A DNA stretch of 42,324 nt from Desulfobacterium sp. (lineage in GTDB: Bacteria > Desulfobacterota > Desulfobacteria > Desulfobacterales > Desulfobacteraceae): contig JAEINR010000056.1 of the NCBI GenBank assembly GCA_016342325.1, positions 1-42,324 of the forward strand, read 5' to 3'. The translations under genes and the position numbers were made by a program. Below are positions 23,683-32,316 of the stretch, piece after piece (position 1 is the first letter of the stretch; each line of letters starts with the position of its first letter). Below the pieces are notes generated by a model that had not been told where the DNA came from, ran no database searches, and saw nothing but the letters and a program-made list of their open reading frames with translations.

Positions 23683-26235
23683 TCAAATATTCCCAGCGTC
23701 TAACACCCGCCGGACCTCTTTAACCAGTTCCACAAGGTCCATGGGTTTGTGAAGGATCTTCCGAATGCCGACGGCAACGCTCTCCCCACGGCTCACCTCG
23801 GCGCCAAAGCCGGTGCAGAGAATAATGGGGATCTCCGGGCGCACCTGGATCATCTCCCGTGCCAGGTCAAATCCGGTGAGAAAGGGCATGGTCATGTCCG
23901 TGATCACAAGGTCGAAATCCTGGGGGCTGTTTCGAAACTCGGACAGGGCCGCAGGGCTGCTCTCCATGGCCGTGACAGTGTATCCCATGTCCCGGAGGAA
24001 CTCGCTCACGGACTGAACAATGGCCTCTTCATCATCAACCACCAGAATGTTTTCCCCGCCGGTCAATAGATGATCCTGATCCGGGAGGGTCGGCTGACGA
24101 AGTTGCTCATCAAACAGGGGTAAAAATATCTTAAAGCATGCGCCCAAGCCTACACTTGACTCCACATCCACCCCCCCTTCATGGTTTTGCACGATGGTGT
24201 GAACCAAAGAGAGCCCAAGCCCGGTGCCCGTGCCATTGCTCTTTGTGGTAAAAAACGGCTCAAAGATCCGTTGCATGGTCTCTTTGTCCATGCCGTGGCC
24301 CGTGTCCCTGACCGATAGGAGCAGGTAGGTGCCCGGCAAAAGCTCCCCCCCTGTGAGCCTCAGTATTTGATGAATTTTTGTCTCCTCAAGGGTCACCGAC
24401 AGGATCCCCGGCTGATCTCCCATGGCATGGGCGGCATTGGTGCACAGATTCATCAGGATCTGATGGATCTGGCTGGAATTGGCCATGATCGTATCCCGGA
24501 CACCATTGACATGGATCTTGAGGGTGATGGTGGAAGGCAGGGTGGCCCGGAGAAATTTGAATGTCTCCTTAACGATCAGCCCAAGTCGTATGGGACACAT
24601 GTCAGACTCATGGTGCCGACTGAAGCCGAGGATCTGCTGGACCAGGTCCTTTGCCCGGAGACATGCCTTGTAGATTCGTTCCAGCTTTTTCTGAAGGGAG
24701 GGATTATCAGGGCTTTCCATCTGGACAAGCTGGGTATAGCCCATGATGGCCGCAATGATGTTGTTGAAATCGTGGGCAATTCCGCCGGCAAGGGTTCCCA
24801 GGGCCTCCATCTTCTGTGCCTGGCCGAGCTGGGCCCTGAGCATCGTCTTTTCCTCCTCCTCCCGCTGGTGTTCAATGGAGGCGGCGATCTGGCTGGACAC
24901 GGCCTCCAGGAGCACCGCATCATCCTGATTGAACATGACCGGGTCCACATAGGATTGAACGGCAACTACCCCAATCACCTCTCCTTGGACCTTCATGGGA
25001 GATCCCAGCCAGATCCGGGGAATGGTGCCGGGGAAACGGGTCTCCATCCTGTCATACCGTTCTTTGAGTTCATTTTCAGTAAACAACAGGGTGATTTGCT
25101 TCCGGATCACCTCGGAACAGAGGGAGTAGCTCTTTTCGGCATTGAAGATGACCCCCACCCCATCCTGCTCATCCACATAATAGGGAAAGGTGATGATGTC
25201 CTGTTCCCGGTCGTAAAGGCCGATGAAAAAGTTGGTCATGTTGATGGAGTACTCCAGGGCCTTGTGGATTTCAGAACAGAGATCCTTTGTGGAACCCGAC
25301 TGCTGGGCGGCCCGGGTGACGTCCAGAAGCGCCCGGTTTATCCGCTCCTTCTTCTTCTGGCGGGTGACATCAAACACCACCATGACGATGCACTGCACCC
25401 CATTGAATTCAATATTTTCTGCAGAAACAAGCCCGGTAAACATGCGGCCGGACCGGGTCAAAAACCGTGCCTCAAAATCGGTAACAACCAAATGTTCCTC
25501 AAACAGCGCCATGAACTCCTGGTGCCGTCTCCGGTAGACCCAAATATTCAGATCCAGAAGTTTTTTACCTATAATCCGGTTTCTTTCATGTCCAAAGATT
25601 CGCTCAAACGCCTGGTTGACCTCGATGAAACAGCCGTCATCCACCCGGGTGATGGAAACGGCGGCAGGCAATCCATGGAAGGTCCTGGAAAAGAGCCGGC
25701 CATGGCCCTCGGCTGTCCCTTTAAAATCGTGGCCACAAGACTCGGAAATCTCCTGGATATGGACAACCGCCCGCTCCCCCTGGTGGGCGCCGGACAGGAC
25801 TTTTCCGGTGAGCAGCACCCTTCGTTTTTCATGCAAACAGGTGAAAAGATGGGTGGTTGCCGAAAACTGGACACGGTTCTCAAAAACGGCACCCAGGGCA
25901 GAAACGAAAAACAAGGGGATCTCTTTTGCCATCTGACCCCTGAGGCACTCAAAAAGAGCGATCTTGCGCTTTGTCCCAAAAAATGCCAGGCAGGCCTGGT
26001 TTACGGAAAGAAGTTCGATCTTTTCCATGCATTTACCGACCTGGTCATGGCGCTTTACCAGGTGGGCTTCAAAGGCGGTGCCATCCTTGAATTCAAACCC
26101 TGAGACATGGTTTTTAAGCTTGGCTAAATCCACGAGAATGGCGGGAAAAGGAAGATCATCAAGGCCTAAAAAGCCGCCTTGGCCACCGTCCGGATCCCAA
26201 GGGACACCATCGCTTTTTTTAGTTCCCACACCCAT
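23683..26235 (-). CDS. Soluble PAS-GAF hybrid sensor histidine kinase with receiver domain
   Basis: The 850-residue protein is predicted from the ATG at 26235, with AGGGGG six bases upstream; a GTG at 26256 is less likely. Order of domains: a PAS-like N-terminal part (about 25-170), a PAS domain (about 180-295), a GAF domain (about 305-460), a HisKA domain with phospho-accepting His488 in GGIAHDFNN, an ATPase domain with DTGHGM and GTGTGLGLSLV, and a C-terminal receiver with Asp780 in VITDMTMP. No membrane segment is visible, so it probably senses a cytoplasmic signal. No response regulator lies beside it, so it may feed a phosphorelay elsewhere. The signal is unknown. Confidence 0.92.
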   Translation of the reverse strand: MGVGTKKSDGVPWDPDGGQGGFLGLDDLPFPAILVDLAKLKNHVSGFEFKDGTAFEAHLVKRHDQVGKCMEKIELLSVNQACLAFFGTKRKIALFECLRGQMAKEIPLFFVSALGAVFENRVQFSATTHLFTCLHEKRRVLLTGKVLSGAHQGERAVVHIQEISESCGHDFKGTAEGHGRLFSRTFHGLPAAVSITRVDDGCFIEVNQAFERIFGHERNRIIGKKLLDLNIWVYRRRHQEFMALFEEHLVVTDFEARFLTRSGRMFTGLVSAENIEFNGVQCIVMVVFDVTRQKKKERINRALLDVTRAAQQSGSTKDLCSEIHKALEYSINMTNFFIGLYDREQDIITFPYYVDEQDGVGVIFNAEKSYSLCSEVIRKQITLLFTENELKERYDRMETRFPGTIPRIWLGSPMKVQGEVIGVVAVQSYVDPVMFNQDDAVLLEAVSSQIAASIEHQREEEEKTMLRAQLGQAQKMEALGTLAGGIAHDFNNIIAAIMGYTQLVQMESPDNPSLQKKLERIYKACLRAKDLVQQILGFSRHHESDMCPIRLGLIVKETFKFLRATLPSTITLKIHVNGVRDTIMANSSQIHQILMNLCTNAAHAMGDQPGILSVTLEETKIHQILRLTGGELLPGTYLLLSVRDTGHGMDKETMQRIFEPFFTTKSNGTGTGLGLSLVHTIVQNHEGGVDVESSVGLGACFKIFLPLFDEQLRQPTLPDQDHLLTGGENILVVDDEEAIVQSVSEFLRDMGYTVTAMESSPAALSEFRNSPQDFDLVITDMTMPFLTGFDLAREMIQVRPEIPIILCTGFGAEVSRGESVAVGIRKILHKPMDLVELVKEVRRVLDAGNI

Positions 26236-26361
26236 GACCTGCCCCCTGTTTTCCACAAAGACGTTTTATTTTGCCGTTGAATACGACAACCTCTTAATTT
26301 TTGCAAAAGAGAGAGGGGGAGTCAAGTTCTATAAAGTCTATGGGTCTTTTACTTGACCGGG

Positions 26362-27207
26362 TCACTCCTTGATCATGAGAACCACGGCAAAAAGAATGAG
26401 TCCGCTGCCAAAATAACCGGCCATGGTAAAACGCTCCCCCCACCAGCACCAGGCGGTGAGGGCTGCCACAACAGGCTCTGCCGTGGCAATGATGGAGGCA
26501 CGCCCGGCCTCCACCCGTTTCAGGCCGGCATAATAAAAATGATAGGCCCCAAAGGTGGAAAGAAAGGCGATGGCCCCAAGGGCGGTCCATGCGGTGACGC
26601 TCTTTTCAGCAAAGGAAAACCAGGGCAGCAGACAGACCGCCCCAAAGGGCAGGATATATGAAAAGAGCACCGGGGCCGAGTACTTGTCTGAAAAATGCTT
26701 GCCAAAGATGTAGTAGAGGGAATAGCAGAACCCGGCCAACAGCCCAAACAGAACGGCCGACACCCCGACACCCCCGACGCCGGCACCCGGGTTCCAGGAA
26801 ATTAGACCAATCCCTGCAAGGGTGAAGACCAGGGCCGTCATCTTCCGGGGGGTGATGGTCTCTTTAAAAAAGAGGCGGGAAAGGAGAAAGACCCAGGCAG
26901 GGGCGGTATAGAGCAACACCGATGCCAGGGCGGCCCCCCCCTTGGCAACGGCCACCTGGTAGGCGCCGAAAAAAAGGGTGACACAGATAAAACCAAACAG
27001 GGCAAGCCCGGGCAGATCCCGGCGCTTCACCCGGACCCGCTGCTGGACCAAGGCCTGGGACGCAAACAGCAGCCAAGCCAGCACGGCCCGCCAGAACGCC
27101 ACCTCAAGGGGAGGAACCCCCTCGTGGAAGGCCACCCTGGCAAAGGGGCCGAGAAGCCCCCAGAGCATGGCCGCGATCAAGATGTAGATATATCCGAGTT
27201 TCTCCAT
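26362..27207 (-). CDS. EamA/DMT-family transporter
   Basis: The 281-residue membrane protein has about ten transmembrane segments in two EamA repeats (about 6-138 and 147-280). It begins LGYIYILIAAMLWGLLGPFA, typical of the family, and FWRAVLAWLLF follows. AAGGAA lies about seven bases before the ATG. Family members export metabolites such as amino acids, or act as permeases of unknown substrate. The gene is divergent from the CGGC-like gene and lies upstream of the sensor kinase, separated from it by 126 bases, so a shared transcript is possible but not shown. Confidence 0.88.
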   Translation of the reverse strand: MEKLGYIYILIAAMLWGLLGPFARVAFHEGVPPLEVAFWRAVLAWLLFASQALVQQRVRVKRRDLPGLALFGFICVTLFFGAYQVAVAKGGAALASVLLYTAPAWVFLLSRLFFKETITPRKMTALVFTLAGIGLISWNPGAGVGGVGVSAVLFGLLAGFCYSLYYIFGKHFSDKYSAPVLFSYILPFGAVCLLPWFSFAEKSVTAWTALGAIAFLSTFGAYHFYYAGLKRVEAGRASIIATAEPVVAALTAWCWWGERFTMAGYFGSGLILFAVVLMIKE

Positions 27208-27343
27208 GGGATCTATTCCTTAGACATTTCTTTGCTCCTTGTCAAAATAAAAAACTTTCCTGTTGAATAATCCGATCCAGGTTGATACCTAAAGACCGTG
27301 AGCAAAAACTCATAATCACCCAATAACCCTGTGAGGAGGAGAG

Positions 27344-27688
27344 ATGGAAAAAGTTGTCGTAGTTGGATGCGGATCATACATGGACGCCGGATACGGCTGT
27401 CCCGGCGAGTGGAGATGCCTCAAGGCCGCCGCCCTTGGCGATGGAAAATTTGAATCAGAGTCCCAGGTGGTGGGATTTGTCAAGTGCGAATGCCCCGGCC
27501 GCACCCTGGTTCCCAACACCGGCATGACCATGAAGCTTGCCGAGCTCAAACCGGATAAGATCCATCTTTCGTCCTGCATGGCCAATGCCAAGCCCGATTG
27601 TCCCTATTCCACACCCGAAGAGAAGGCCGAGATGCTCAAGGCCAAATTCGGCATCGATGTGGTTCTTGGCACCCACGACTACCACTGA
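27344..27688 (+). CDS. CGGC-domain-like cysteine-rich protein with altered name motif
   Basis: The 114-residue cytoplasmic protein follows a very strong GAGGAGGAG ribosome site. Eight cysteines or so are spread over it, including Cys9, 19, 25, 48, 50, 78 and 86. It has the overall pattern of the CGGC family, ending in GIDVVLGTHDYH. The motif where CGGC-PGR is usual reads KCEC-PGR (47-53), and a CPGEWRC cluster (19-25) sits near the N-terminus. Such proteins are common in anaerobes and are thought to bind metal or an iron-sulfur cluster; the function is unknown. It is followed by a hairpin terminator and stands alone. Confidence 0.75.
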   Translation: MEKVVVVGCGSYMDAGYGCPGEWRCLKAAALGDGKFESESQVVGFVKCECPGRTLVPNTGMTMKLAELKPDKIHLSSCMANAKPDCPYSTPEEKAEMLKAKFGIDVVLGTHDYH

Positions 27689-27703
27689 TCGCCCCGAAGC
27701 CAT

Positions 27704-27733
27704 GGGAGGGGAGGCACACCATTCTCCCCTCCC
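27704..27733 (+). terminator. Hairpin terminator after the CGGC-like gene
   Basis: A perfect 10-bp stem (GGGAGGGGAG with CTCCCCTCCC) and 10-base loop lie 15 bases after the stop. The following T tract is short (GCTTTCC), so termination may be incomplete. Confidence 0.65.
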
Positions 27734-27917
27734 GCTTTCCCCCTGGCATATCTCCTTGGTTCATCATTTTCAAAAGCCGTTTTCTGTCAATTTGCGTTTG
27801 AATTCCAGGCCAATAGAGGGGCTGTATTTGTCGGAATGAAGGGCTAAGGCCTTGCTTTTTTAAATAAAAATACAAGAGAGTATTCCCTCCCGGGCCCAAT
27901 TAAGGTATAAAGGCCCT

Positions 27918-28766
27918 ATGAAAATTCCTAAAAGAATACAACCCCTGATAGAAGACGGCCTGGTGGATGAAGTGATCCGCCCGCTGATGAGCGGCAAAGA
28001 GGCCGCCGTTTATGTCGTTCGCTGCGGTGCCGAGATCCGCTGCGCCAAGGTGTACAAAGAAGCTGACAGACGAAGCTTTAAACAGGCCGTCCAATACCAG
28101 GAAGGCCGCAAGGTGCGTAACACCCGTCGGGCCCGGGCCATGGAGAAACACTCCAAATTCGGCCGGAACCAACAGGAAGAAATCTGGCAGACAGCAGAAT
28201 TCGATGCCCTCCATCGCCTGGCCCATGCCGGGGTGAGGGTCCCTGAGGCCTACGGCTGCTTCAGCGGCGTCCTGCTCATGGAACTGATCACCGATGCAGA
28301 GGGCCGGGTCGCCCCCCGCTTGAGCGACGTGACCCTGTCCTCTGAACAAGCGCTGACAGACCATGCCGTGGTCATGAAATACGTAATGCGCATGCTCTGT
28401 GCTGGCCTGGTCCACGGCGATCTGTCGGAATTCAATGTGCTGCTGGATCCCCTGGGACCGGTGATCATCGACCTGCCCCAGGCAGTGGATGCCACGGCCA
28501 ACAACAACGCCCAGAGAATGTTGGCCCGGGACGTTGACAACATGACCGCCTACTACGCCCAGTTCGCCCCCCAGCTGAAGAACAGCCAGTACGCCAAGGA
28601 GATATGGGCCCTGTACGATAGCGGCGAATTAAACCCGGACAGGGAACTCACCGGCCTTTTTGAGGACAGCACCGGACCCGCAGATGTGGAAGCCGTGCTG
28701 GAAGAGATCCAGGAGGCCCTGGAGGAAGAGCAGGAACGCCAGCGCAGGGCGGCAGCCCCCTATTGA
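27918..28766 (+). CDS. RIO1-like serine protein kinase
   Basis: The 282-residue protein is a bacterial RIO-type atypical kinase of the PA4780-like group. The GKEAAVYVV loop (26-34) acts in place of a glycine-rich loop, Lys44 in RCAKVYK should bind ATP, HGDLSEFNVLL (166-176) is the catalytic loop with Asp168 and Asn173, and IIDLPQAV (183-190) holds the metal-binding Asp185. The C-terminus is acidic and ends with a charged coiled-coil-like stretch. The bacterial role is poorly known. The gene is followed by its own terminator and faces recD2. Confidence 0.92.
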   Translation: MKIPKRIQPLIEDGLVDEVIRPLMSGKEAAVYVVRCGAEIRCAKVYKEADRRSFKQAVQYQEGRKVRNTRRARAMEKHSKFGRNQQEEIWQTAEFDALHRLAHAGVRVPEAYGCFSGVLLMELITDAEGRVAPRLSDVTLSSEQALTDHAVVMKYVMRMLCAGLVHGDLSEFNVLLDPLGPVIIDLPQAVDATANNNAQRMLARDVDNMTAYYAQFAPQLKNSQYAKEIWALYDSGELNPDRELTGLFEDSTGPADVEAVLEEIQEALEEEQERQRRAAAPY

Positions 28767-28768
28767 CA

Positions 28769-28795
28769 GGGTGGGTTTATGACCCCACCCATTTT
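28769..28795 (+). terminator. Terminator of the RIO1-like kinase gene
   Basis: GGGTGGG (28769-28775) pairs with CCCACCC (28784-28790) across an 8-base loop, followed by ATTTTCTT. It starts two bases after the stop codon and separates the convergent kinase and recD2 genes. Confidence 0.7.
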
Positions 28796-28820
28796 CTTGC
28801 AAGGCGCCACCGGTTCCCTT

Positions 28821-30947
28821 TCAAAAGCGCTTTGCAAGCCCTGAAAGGCGATCATCGATCCGATTATTGTTCAGGGAGATCTCCACGGCCCGTCTGGAGC
28901 CGACCACGATGACAAGATCCCGGCCCCGGGTCATGGCCGTATAGAGCAGGTTACGCTGGAGAAGGGGATAGTGCTGGGTGGTCATGGCGATCACCACGGC
29001 CGAGTATTCCGATCCCTGGGACTTGTGCACGGACACGGCATAGGCAAGGGTGAGTTCGTCCAGCTCCAGAAGATCGTAATCCACTATCCGGCCGTCGTAA
29101 TCCACGGAGAGCCGTCCCTCTGATTTCGCCACCTCGTGGACAATGCCGATGTCGCCGTTGAACACGTCCTTCTGGTAGTTGTTCTTCAGATGCATCACCT
29201 TATCCCCGGTCTTGAACACAAACCCCCTTGCTTCGATGCCGCCGGGGTTGGTGTTGATCACCTGCTGGAGTCGCTGGTTCAGGTTGATGGTGCCGGTCTC
29301 TCCCTTGTGCATGGGGGTCAGCACCTGGATCTCGTCCACATGGGGAAAGGCCTTTCTGATCCGATTGCTGCACAGCTCCAGAATGGTCTCCACCACCCGG
29401 TCCAGGGAATCGCTCTCAATAAAATAAAATTCAGACAGCTCCTTGGAACTGTTTTCCAGGCAGGGCATCTCTCCCTTTCTGACGCAGTGGGCGTTCCGGA
29501 CAATGGGGCTCTGCTCCGCCTGCCGGAAGATCCGGGTCAGGGCAAAGGTCTTGACCGCGTCTGAGGCGATGATGTCGGCAAGCACATTCCCCGGCCCCAC
29601 CGAGGGCAACTGGAAAATATCCCCCACAAGGATGAGCACGGAATTAACAGGCACGGCCAGGATGAGATGATACATGAGCAGGGTGTCCACCATGGATGCC
29701 TCATCCACGATCACCACGTCTGAATCCAGCGGGTTCATGGGGTTCCTGGCAAACTCCCCGGTTTCGGGGTCGCACAACAGCAGTCGGTGCAGGGTGGAGG
29801 CCTTTTTATCCGTGACCTGGGAGAGCCGCCGTGCTGCACGGCCGGTGGGGGCGGCCAGGGTGATGGTCTGGCGAAGTCGTTTAAACACGGCGCACACCGC
29901 CCGGATCAGGGTGGTCTTGCCCGTTCCCGGGCCACCGGTGATCACCACCACCCGGTGGGCCAGCACCTGCTGCACCACCTCGATCTGCTCGGACGAAAGC
30001 TGAACCGCCAGCCGGGAGAGCACCTCCTGGGTGATCACTTCATCGGAAAGATCGTGGGGATTGATCGGCACGGACAGCATGGCCTTGATCCTTGCGGCAA
30101 TACCGGTTTCAGCCGTGTGGAACCGCGCCAGGTACACCGCCTCCCCTTCGACCACCACCTCTTCATCCGCCGAAAGCGACTCAAGGGCCTGGTCCACTGC
30201 CGTATCGGTGGCTGATGTCAGGCCGATGCACCGGCGGGCCAGGTCCGCTTTTTCCCCATACACATGGCCATCGGACTCCTGTTTGGTGAGCAAAAACACC
30301 AGGCAAGCCTTGATCCGCTCGGGATCGTCCGCCTTGCCCCCGGATTGCAGGGCAATGGTGTCCGCCACCTCAAACCCTGCCTCGGGCACCTCCCTGGAAA
30401 CGGCATAGGGATTGTTCTTCAGGATATCCAGGCTGGCCGTTCCATAGTGTTTCAGAATGGCCGATGCATGGGCAATGCTCACCCCGTTGTCCTGGAGAAA
30501 CTTCATCACCCGCCGCACCGCATGGTGCTTGTCCCAGGCGCTGGTGATGAGGGTCGCCTTTGATTTTCCGATGCCCGGGACTTCTTCTAGGCGTTGGGGT
30601 TCGTTCTCGATCACCTCCAGGGAGCGCTCCTGGAAATGCTCCACGATCCGTTTGGCCATGGTCATGCCGATGCCCTTGATGATCCCCGACCCCAGGTAGC
30701 GCCGGATGCCTGCGACACTGGCAGGCAGGGTCACCTCAAAGGATTCCACCTTGAACTGGTCCCCGTACTTGGGGTGGGCCACCCACTGGCCGGTGAGCCT
30801 CAGGGTCTCCCCCTCGCTCACCCCGGGCAAGGGCCCCACTGCCACCACGGATTCCCGGGTCTCCCGGGTTTTTATCCTGGCAATGGTGTAATGATTCTCC
30901 TCGTTGCGGAAGGTGATCCGCTCCAGGGTTCCCTGTAAGACGATCAT
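28821..30947 (-). CDS. recD2: ATP-dependent RecD2 DNA helicase
   Basis: The 708-residue protein is predicted from the ATG at 30947, which shares ATGA with the upstream gmhB stop; the longer frame to 30983 would lie inside gmhB. It has the N-terminal OB-like part with FRNEENHYTIARIKT, a helix-hairpin-helix region with GSGIIKGIGMTMAKRI, Walker A GGPGTGKT, Walker B VVIVDEASMVD, LVGDIFQLPSVGPG, and the C-terminal UvrD_C_2 motif VHKSQGSEYSAV. RecD2 is a 5'-3' helicase acting in DNA repair without RecBC. This is the core copy; a mobile paralogue lies at 4977-7256. It is the last gene of the hsp20-lon-rlpA-gmhB-recD2 set. Confidence 0.94.
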   Translation of the reverse strand: MIVLQGTLERITFRNEENHYTIARIKTRETRESVVAVGPLPGVSEGETLRLTGQWVAHPKYGDQFKVESFEVTLPASVAGIRRYLGSGIIKGIGMTMAKRIVEHFQERSLEVIENEPQRLEEVPGIGKSKATLITSAWDKHHAVRRVMKFLQDNGVSIAHASAILKHYGTASLDILKNNPYAVSREVPEAGFEVADTIALQSGGKADDPERIKACLVFLLTKQESDGHVYGEKADLARRCIGLTSATDTAVDQALESLSADEEVVVEGEAVYLARFHTAETGIAARIKAMLSVPINPHDLSDEVITQEVLSRLAVQLSSEQIEVVQQVLAHRVVVITGGPGTGKTTLIRAVCAVFKRLRQTITLAAPTGRAARRLSQVTDKKASTLHRLLLCDPETGEFARNPMNPLDSDVVIVDEASMVDTLLMYHLILAVPVNSVLILVGDIFQLPSVGPGNVLADIIASDAVKTFALTRIFRQAEQSPIVRNAHCVRKGEMPCLENSSKELSEFYFIESDSLDRVVETILELCSNRIRKAFPHVDEIQVLTPMHKGETGTINLNQRLQQVINTNPGGIEARGFVFKTGDKVMHLKNNYQKDVFNGDIGIVHEVAKSEGRLSVDYDGRIVDYDLLELDELTLAYAVSVHKSQGSEYSAVVIAMTTQHYPLLQRNLLYTAMTRGRDLVIVVGSRRAVEISLNNNRIDDRLSGLAKRF

Positions 30948-31522
30948 AGTTGCGGAGAAGATCCTTGGGTTTGGATGATCCATTGAACAGCGGCCATGAG
31001 GTCCGGGGCCGTGAAATCAGGCTCGTTTTTATCTTTTATGAGGGTCTCCCGGGCCTTACCGCCGTTTCCGGTCAACACCAGCAGAGCATTGCCCACTCCG
31101 GCGTTCCTGGCACACCCGATATCCTTGGCAGAGTCCCCGACCATGAAGGCGGTGGCAGGATCAATGGCATACCGGTCAAGGGCCTGGAGAATCAGCCCCG
31201 GTTTCGGCTTACGACAGGCGCAGCCTTCATCCGGACCGTGGGGGCAATAGAAGATATCCTGGATATCGCCGCCCTTGGCCTGGATGCCTGCCGTCATTTT
31301 TTCAAATATGGCGTCAAGGTGACGAACAGTGGATATGCCCCGATTTATCATGGACTGGTTGGTGATGAGGATCACCTGAAACCCGTTCTTGCAGAGCAGG
31401 GCTATGGCCTCGGCGCTGTTGGGGATAAACCGGAACTCGTCTGCTGTCTTGATGTAATGGGGGGAATCCTGATTGATCACCCCGTCCCTGTCCAGAAATA
31501 CGGTGGGTTTATGGTGTCTCAT
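30944..31522 (-). CDS. gmhB: D-glycero-D-manno-heptose 1,7-bisphosphate 7-phosphatase
   Basis: The 192-residue HAD-type phosphatase removes the 7-phosphate of heptose bisphosphate in the synthesis of the LPS inner core sugar. The catalytic FLDRDGVIN holds Asp11 and Asp13, ITNQS follows, and MVGDSAKDI is the last HAD motif. The zinc ligands Cys93, His95, Cys101 and Cys103 lie in a loop typical of GmhB, followed by RKPKPG. It starts three bases after the rlpA stop and overlaps recD2 by four bases, so all three are probably translated together. No other heptose genes lie in the window. Confidence 0.92.
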   Translation of the reverse strand: MRHHKPTVFLDRDGVINQDSPHYIKTADEFRFIPNSAEAIALLCKNGFQVILITNQSMINRGISTVRHLDAIFEKMTAGIQAKGGDIQDIFYCPHGPDEGCACRKPKPGLILQALDRYAIDPATAFMVGDSAKDIGCARNAGVGNALLVLTGNGGKARETLIKDKNEPDFTAPDLMAAVQWIIQTQGSSPQL

Positions 31523-31525
31523 CCC

Positions 31526-32299
31526 TTACTCCGCCACTGCAAAGGCGCTTTTGGCACCATCAAGGATCAGCTGCCGGCTGAACCGTTCAGCCCGGTCAAG
31601 GCTTGTGTAGCGACCGACCCGGACACGGTAAAACCGCCCCCTGTAGTCTGTGTACACCGTGATATGGGCGTTATCATAAAGCCTGCCCAGCTTTTTCCTG
31701 AGCCGCTCAGCATTGGTGCGATCCTTGAATGCCCCCACCTGCACGGTAAAATTGCCCTTAAAATAGTTCAGCGGGGTGTAGGTGACGGGTTGCTTGGAGG
31801 TGTAGGGATCGCTGCTGGCCCGGCCAAGGGCGACGATCTTCACCGGCGCCGTGCCCGGCCCCACCACACCGATCTTTTTGGCCGCCGTATAGGACAGATC
31901 GATGATCCTGCCCTGGACAAACGGACCCCTGTCATTGACCCGGACCACAATGGATTTCTTGTTGGAAAGATTATGAACCCGCACCCAGGTCCCCAAAGGA
32001 AGGGTCTTGTGGGCCGCGGTCATGGCGTACATGTTGTAAATTTCACCATTGGCGGTCTTTCTTCCGTGGAACTTCTTGCCGTACCAGGAGGCTTTTCCAG
32101 TCTGGGAAAACCCCTTGGCACTGGCCATGGGGCGGTAGGTCTTGCCCGCAATCTTATAGGGTTTGGTGTGGCCGGGCGCCCTCTTTTTTGCCTGGTAGGG
32201 CGCTTTTTTATAAGGGGCGGGCGGTCCGGGATCCATATGGGAGGTGCAAGCTGCCGCAAACACGACGATCAACAAAATCAACACAGCATTTAATTTCAA
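31526..32299 (-). CDS. rlpA: RlpA-family septal lytic transglycosylase lipoprotein with SPOR domain
   Basis: The 257-residue lipoprotein is predicted from the TTG at 32299 (GGAG 11 bases upstream), which gives a standard signal [18 protein letters not shown] with lipobox Cys18; another TTG at 32320 would overlap lon. After a Pro/Lys-rich linker, the double-psi beta-barrel (about 70-160) has [19 protein letters not shown], the [11 protein letters not shown] turn and VRVNDRGPF, with the expected catalytic Asp. A C-terminal SPOR domain (about 180-257) has VQVGAFKD and binds denuded glycan at the septum. It is thought to be held in the outer membrane and cut peptidoglycan. It follows lon directly. 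Confidence 0.88.
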   Translation of the reverse strand: MKLNAVLILLIVVFAAACTSHMDPGPPAPYKKAPYQAKKRAPGHTKPYKIAGKTYRPMASAKGFSQTGKASWYGKKFHGRKTANGEIYNMYAMTAAHKTLPLGTWVRVHNLSNKKSIVVRVNDRGPFVQGRIIDLSYTAAKKIGVVGPGTAPVKIVALGRASSDPYTSKQPVTYTPLNYFKGNFTVQVGAFKDRTNAERLRKKLGRLYDNAHITVYTDYRGRFYRVRVGRYTSLDRAERFSRQLILDGAKSAFAVAE

Positions 32300-32316
32300 A
32301 CCAGGTGATACTCCAA

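Noticed and set aside
24367-26103. Long open frame (578 codons) on the plus strand
   Set aside because: It is antisense to the sensor kinase, shows no protein motifs, and arises from GC-rich codon bias.
30948-30983. Longer start for recD2
   Set aside because: The extra residues are unlike RecD2, and the ATGA junction with gmhB supports the ATG at 30947.
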